Below, in pieces: positions 34,512 through 36,614 of a stretch of DNA of 36,614 nt (positions within the stretch are counted from its first letter, which is position 1; each line of letters begins with the position of its first letter). The notes beneath the pieces are model-generated. The model did not search any database. It saw only the letters and a list, made by a program, of their open reading frames with translations, and was not told the DNA's origin. The position numbers were made by a program, and so were the translations under genes. This DNA comes from Chrysochromulina parva (lineage: Eukaryota; Haptophyta; Prymnesiales; Chrysochromulinaceae), in NCBI GenBank assembly GCA_002887195.1, contig PJAB01000167.1:1-36614 (forward strand), read 5' to 3'.

Positions 34512-36614
34512 TCAACCGTTCACGACCGCTGTAGTATTCCTTGCCGTCATATTCCTCGACGGCCACTGAGGATCTGCATTCCACCTCCTCCTCGTGCCAG
34601 GCGGTGGCATGGGGATGGGGATTCCCACACTCGCAGGCGGGCTGTTATCGCCATTCTCGTCGGGCTCCCAGTTGAAGGACCCGGGATCGCCGCTGAGCAT
34701 CTCCGCGTCCTCCCTCCTGAATCGGAATCCAGAGATGGGCCTGGAGCGGATAAACACGTCTGAGTCAAAGCCATGGTAGATCCTCTGGCCTGGCTTGAGA
34801 ATGCCGTTAGGGTACCGCTCGCCAGCTCCAAAGTTTCGGATGAACTGCGCCGCTAAGCCGCCTGGCTGATTGCGCTCCTCACAAAAGCCCTGGCGGTAGT
34901 ACACGTAGTGCTGTGCCAAACGCGGGACGTAATTGATCTTCCGACCCACGCCGCCGTATTCGGCTGTCTGCCAGGTAAAGCGATCCCGTCCACAGCGGAA
35001 ATCGGCAAGGTACCCAAGCTGCTCATCTTGCACGTAAAACTCAAAGTGCATGAGCCGTTGCGCAAGGAAGGTGACCGACGGCGGCACGTGGTTGGTCGGC
35101 AGTCGACAATCGAAGGTGCTCCAGTACTCCAGATGCCGGAACTGGTCGAAGAAGTCTGGCAACGAGCCGGACAACCGATTGCTCTCCAAGTCGACGCGCC
35201 CGAGGTTGGTCGCGTTGCCGAGCTGTATTGGAATGGTGCCTGAGATCTGATTCTGCGCAAGGCGCAGGTACTGCAGCCTCGGAAGGGAGCCGAGCTCTGT
35301 GGGGAGGAAGCCCGTCGTGTGGCTCGCCGTGACGTGCAAGAAGATGAGATTGGACAGCTGCCCAAGCTCCGAGGGCAACGCCGCTTGCAAGTTTGTATCC
35401 GTGACCTGCAGCACGCGCAGACGTGTTAGCCTTCCGAGCTCTGTAGGTAGACCCGTAAGACCTGAGAACCCCGGCACACGTCGAAAGACGGGGACCTCCA
35501 ACGCCCGGACCTCTGTGGAGTTGGATGCTCCATCCTCGCCTTCAGGTGACACAACCTGCCCTGTGACGGTGTCAACGGTGTAGTTGAATCGTTCGATCGT
35601 GCGATTCCATCGGGGCAGAGGGACGCCTAACAACGGATTCCCGTTCAACTTTAGATCCTCCAGCCAGGTGTGACGGCCCAGCTCGGTCGGGATGGCCCCA
35701 GACAGACGATTGTTGTTCAGATTCAGTTGGTGGAGCCTTGTGGCAAGTGGATTGGGCCTGTACAAGCTGCTTCGTGCTCCTGTTGCGATGTCAAAGGGTG
35801 ACGTCAGTAAACTGCGGTTGCCAAGGCTGCCAAGCTGTGTGGGGATTGTGCCAGAGATGCGGTTGTTGTTCAAATTGAACATGTGCGCGTGCTCGAGGAG
35901 ACCGAGCTCGGTGGGGATAGTGCCAGAGATGTTGTTGTCGCCCAGGTCGAAGATACTGAGCAGCTTGAGCGTGGCGAGTGCAGGGGGGAGAGTGCCGCTG
36001 AGCGAGTTGGACCTGAGCTCAATCCGGCTGATCCGGCCGAGTTGGCAATTCTCGCCTTCGATACCCGGGTCGCAAGGGTCTCGGCAACCTGCTCCAAAAA
36101 AGTGCTTCGATGTCTCAGGCCATTCGGTGGGCCAGCCATGGCTAGGGAGCGAGCTGCACGGGTCTCCTGCCGGGCCGTAGACCTTCCAACCGCGGTTGTC
36201 GCTCCATTGTGCGCCATGCGTTACCTCATAGAAGTGCTGCAATGTGCGAAGGTCGTGCAGGTGGACAATCAAGGCGGGGGCGAGCTGCTCGCCGTGCCGC
36301 ACCGCTGTCGGATCAAAGGTTCCCAGAGGCGGGTATGGTGGCGGGGAGGGAGGTGGAGGGGAGGGTGGAGGACTTGGTGGGGGCGATGGCGGTGGGCGCG
36401 ATGGGGGAGGCGCGGGCGGAGGTCGAGGCGGCTTTCGAGGTGGCGGCGGAGAAGGAGGAGTGCATGGAGGCGGCCATGGGGGCGGTGGTATCGGAGGTGG
36501 AGACGGAGGCGGCGGCAAAGGTGGCGGTGGCGAGGGTGGCGGTGGCGACGGCGGCGGCGGGGATGGCGGTGGCGGGGAAGGCGGTGGTGGTGAAGGCGGC
36601 GGCGGTGAGGGCGG
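34512..36614 (-). CDS. proline-rich leucine-rich-repeat protein, 5' partial, probably cell surface
   Basis: The minus-strand frame is open through the right edge, so the start (and any signal peptide) is outside. The first ~95 visible residues are Ser-Pro(2-4) repeats, as in hydroxyproline-rich wall proteins (pherophorin/extensin style). Then comes a Trp/Cys-rich LRR cap-like region (FYEVTHGAQWSDNRGW, CDPGIEGENC). Next are plant-type LRRs with the LSGTLP / ISGTIPTELG / LNLNNNRLSGAIP pattern, interrupted by short inserts. The last ~200 residues are not repeats and have Cys residues and N-glycosylation-type sites (NMT, NTT). No membrane helix follows, so it looks secreted or wall-bound. It may be involved in recognition or wall structure; no kinase is attached. 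Confidence 0.88.
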   Translation of the reverse strand, partial: PPSPPPPSPPPPSPPPPSPPPPSPPPPSPPPPLPPPPSPPPIPPPPWPPPCTPPSPPPPRKPPRPPPAPPPSRPPPSPPPSPPPSPPPPSPPPYPPLGTFDPTAVRHGEQLAPALIVHLHDLRTLQHFYEVTHGAQWSDNRGWKVYGPAGDPCSSLPSHGWPTEWPETSKHFFGAGCRDPCDPGIEGENCQLGRISRIELRSNSLSGTLPPALATLKLLSIFDLGDNNISGTIPTELGLLEHAHMFNLNNNRISGTIPTQLGSLGNRSLLTSPFDIATGARSSLYRPNPLATRLHQLNLNNNRLSGAIPTELGRHTWLEDLKLNGNPLLGVPLPRWNRTIERFNYTVDTVTGQVVSPEGEDGASNSTEVRALEVPVFRRVPGFSGLTGLPTELGRLTRLRVLQVTDTNLQAALPSELGQLSNLIFLHVTASHTTGFLPTELGSLPRLQYLRLAQNQISGTIPIQLGNATNLGRVDLESNRLSGSLPDFFDQFRHLEYWSTFDCRLPTNHVPPSVTFLAQRLMHFEFYVQDEQLGYLADFRCGRDRFTWQTAEYGGVGRKINYVPRLAQHYVYYRQGFCEERNQPGGLAAQFIRNFGAGERYPNGILKPGQRIYHGFDSDVFIRSRPISGFRFRREDAEMLSGDPGSFNWEPDENGDNSPPASVGIPIPMPPPGTRRRWNADPQWPSRNMTARNTTAVVNG
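36330..36614 (-). repeat. GGTGGC/GGAGG-type repeat coding Ser-Pro-Pro
   Basis: A purine-skewed simple repeat (plus strand G-rich) encodes the Ser-Pro-rich stretch of the LRR protein and runs to the window edge. Confidence 0.85.

Noticed and set aside
35883..36593. 236-codon plus-strand ORF ending in Trp/Arg repeats
   Set aside because: Antisense of the Ser-Pro repeat of the LRR protein.

Overview
This is nuclear DNA of a eukaryotic alga. It carries long, mostly intron-free genes with strictly eukaryotic functions: Rrp5, AP-1 gamma, TAF8, a syntaxin-6-type protein, a Ser/Thr kinase, a PPR protein and a GARP/MYB-CC transcription factor. Plastid-type proteins with signal-peptide-like N-termini (class I aldolase, triose-phosphate-type translocator, PPR protein) point to a plastid of secondary origin. 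GC is high, with long GC-rich simple repeats inside coding regions. A Ser-Pro-rich LRR wall/surface protein fits too. My best guess is a haptophyte or another high-GC secondary-plastid alga. This rests on gene style, not on a marker gene.

Layout. 1-1053: end of an NHL/beta-propeller protein (5' cut by the window). 1349-2208: YiiX/NlpC-P60-like peptidase whose two halves lie in different frames and are joined by a 59-nt intron. 2834-4117 (-): class I fructose-bisphosphate aldolase. 4330-9660 (+): RRP5/PDCD11. 10107-11159 (-): multi-pass membrane protein. 11345-12850 (+): TPR-aspartyl/asparaginyl beta-hydroxylase. 13187-13696 (+): small acidic/basic nuclear-type protein. 14087-14815 (-): HAD-tail plus zinc-ribbon protein. 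15015-16409 (+): PHR1-like GARP/MYB-CC factor. 16410-18067: long gene-poor stretch with a dispersed repeat. 18068-18880 (-): syntaxin-6 N-domain membrane protein without a SNARE motif. 19501-22008 (-): AP-1 gamma adaptin. 22429-23553 (+): TAF8. 23827-24246 (-): small membrane protein. 24413-26098 (+): sedolisin (TPP1-like). 26855-29191 (-): Ser/Thr kinase. 29432-30709 (+): triose-phosphate/phosphate translocator. 31072-32712 (+): PPR protein. 32713-33758: repeat-rich stretch holding an orphan RAD51-paralogue-like exon. 33759-34031 (-): small FLASH-like coiled-coil protein. 34512-36614 (-): proline-rich LRR protein (5' cut by the window).

The genes form no single pathway. Functional themes are plastid carbon metabolism (aldolase, translocator), plastid/organelle RNA (PPR), ribosome biogenesis (RRP5), post-Golgi traffic (AP-1 gamma, syntaxin-6 type) and transcription (TAF8, PHR-like). 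Six gene pairs are head to head with about 160-420 bp between starts, so shared bidirectional promoters are likely. I found no clear new multi-gene system. The most unusual items are the orphan RAD51-like exon, a dispersed repeat present in inverted orientation about 15.6 kb apart, the SNARE-less syntaxin-6 protein, and the HAD-tail/zinc-ribbon protein.
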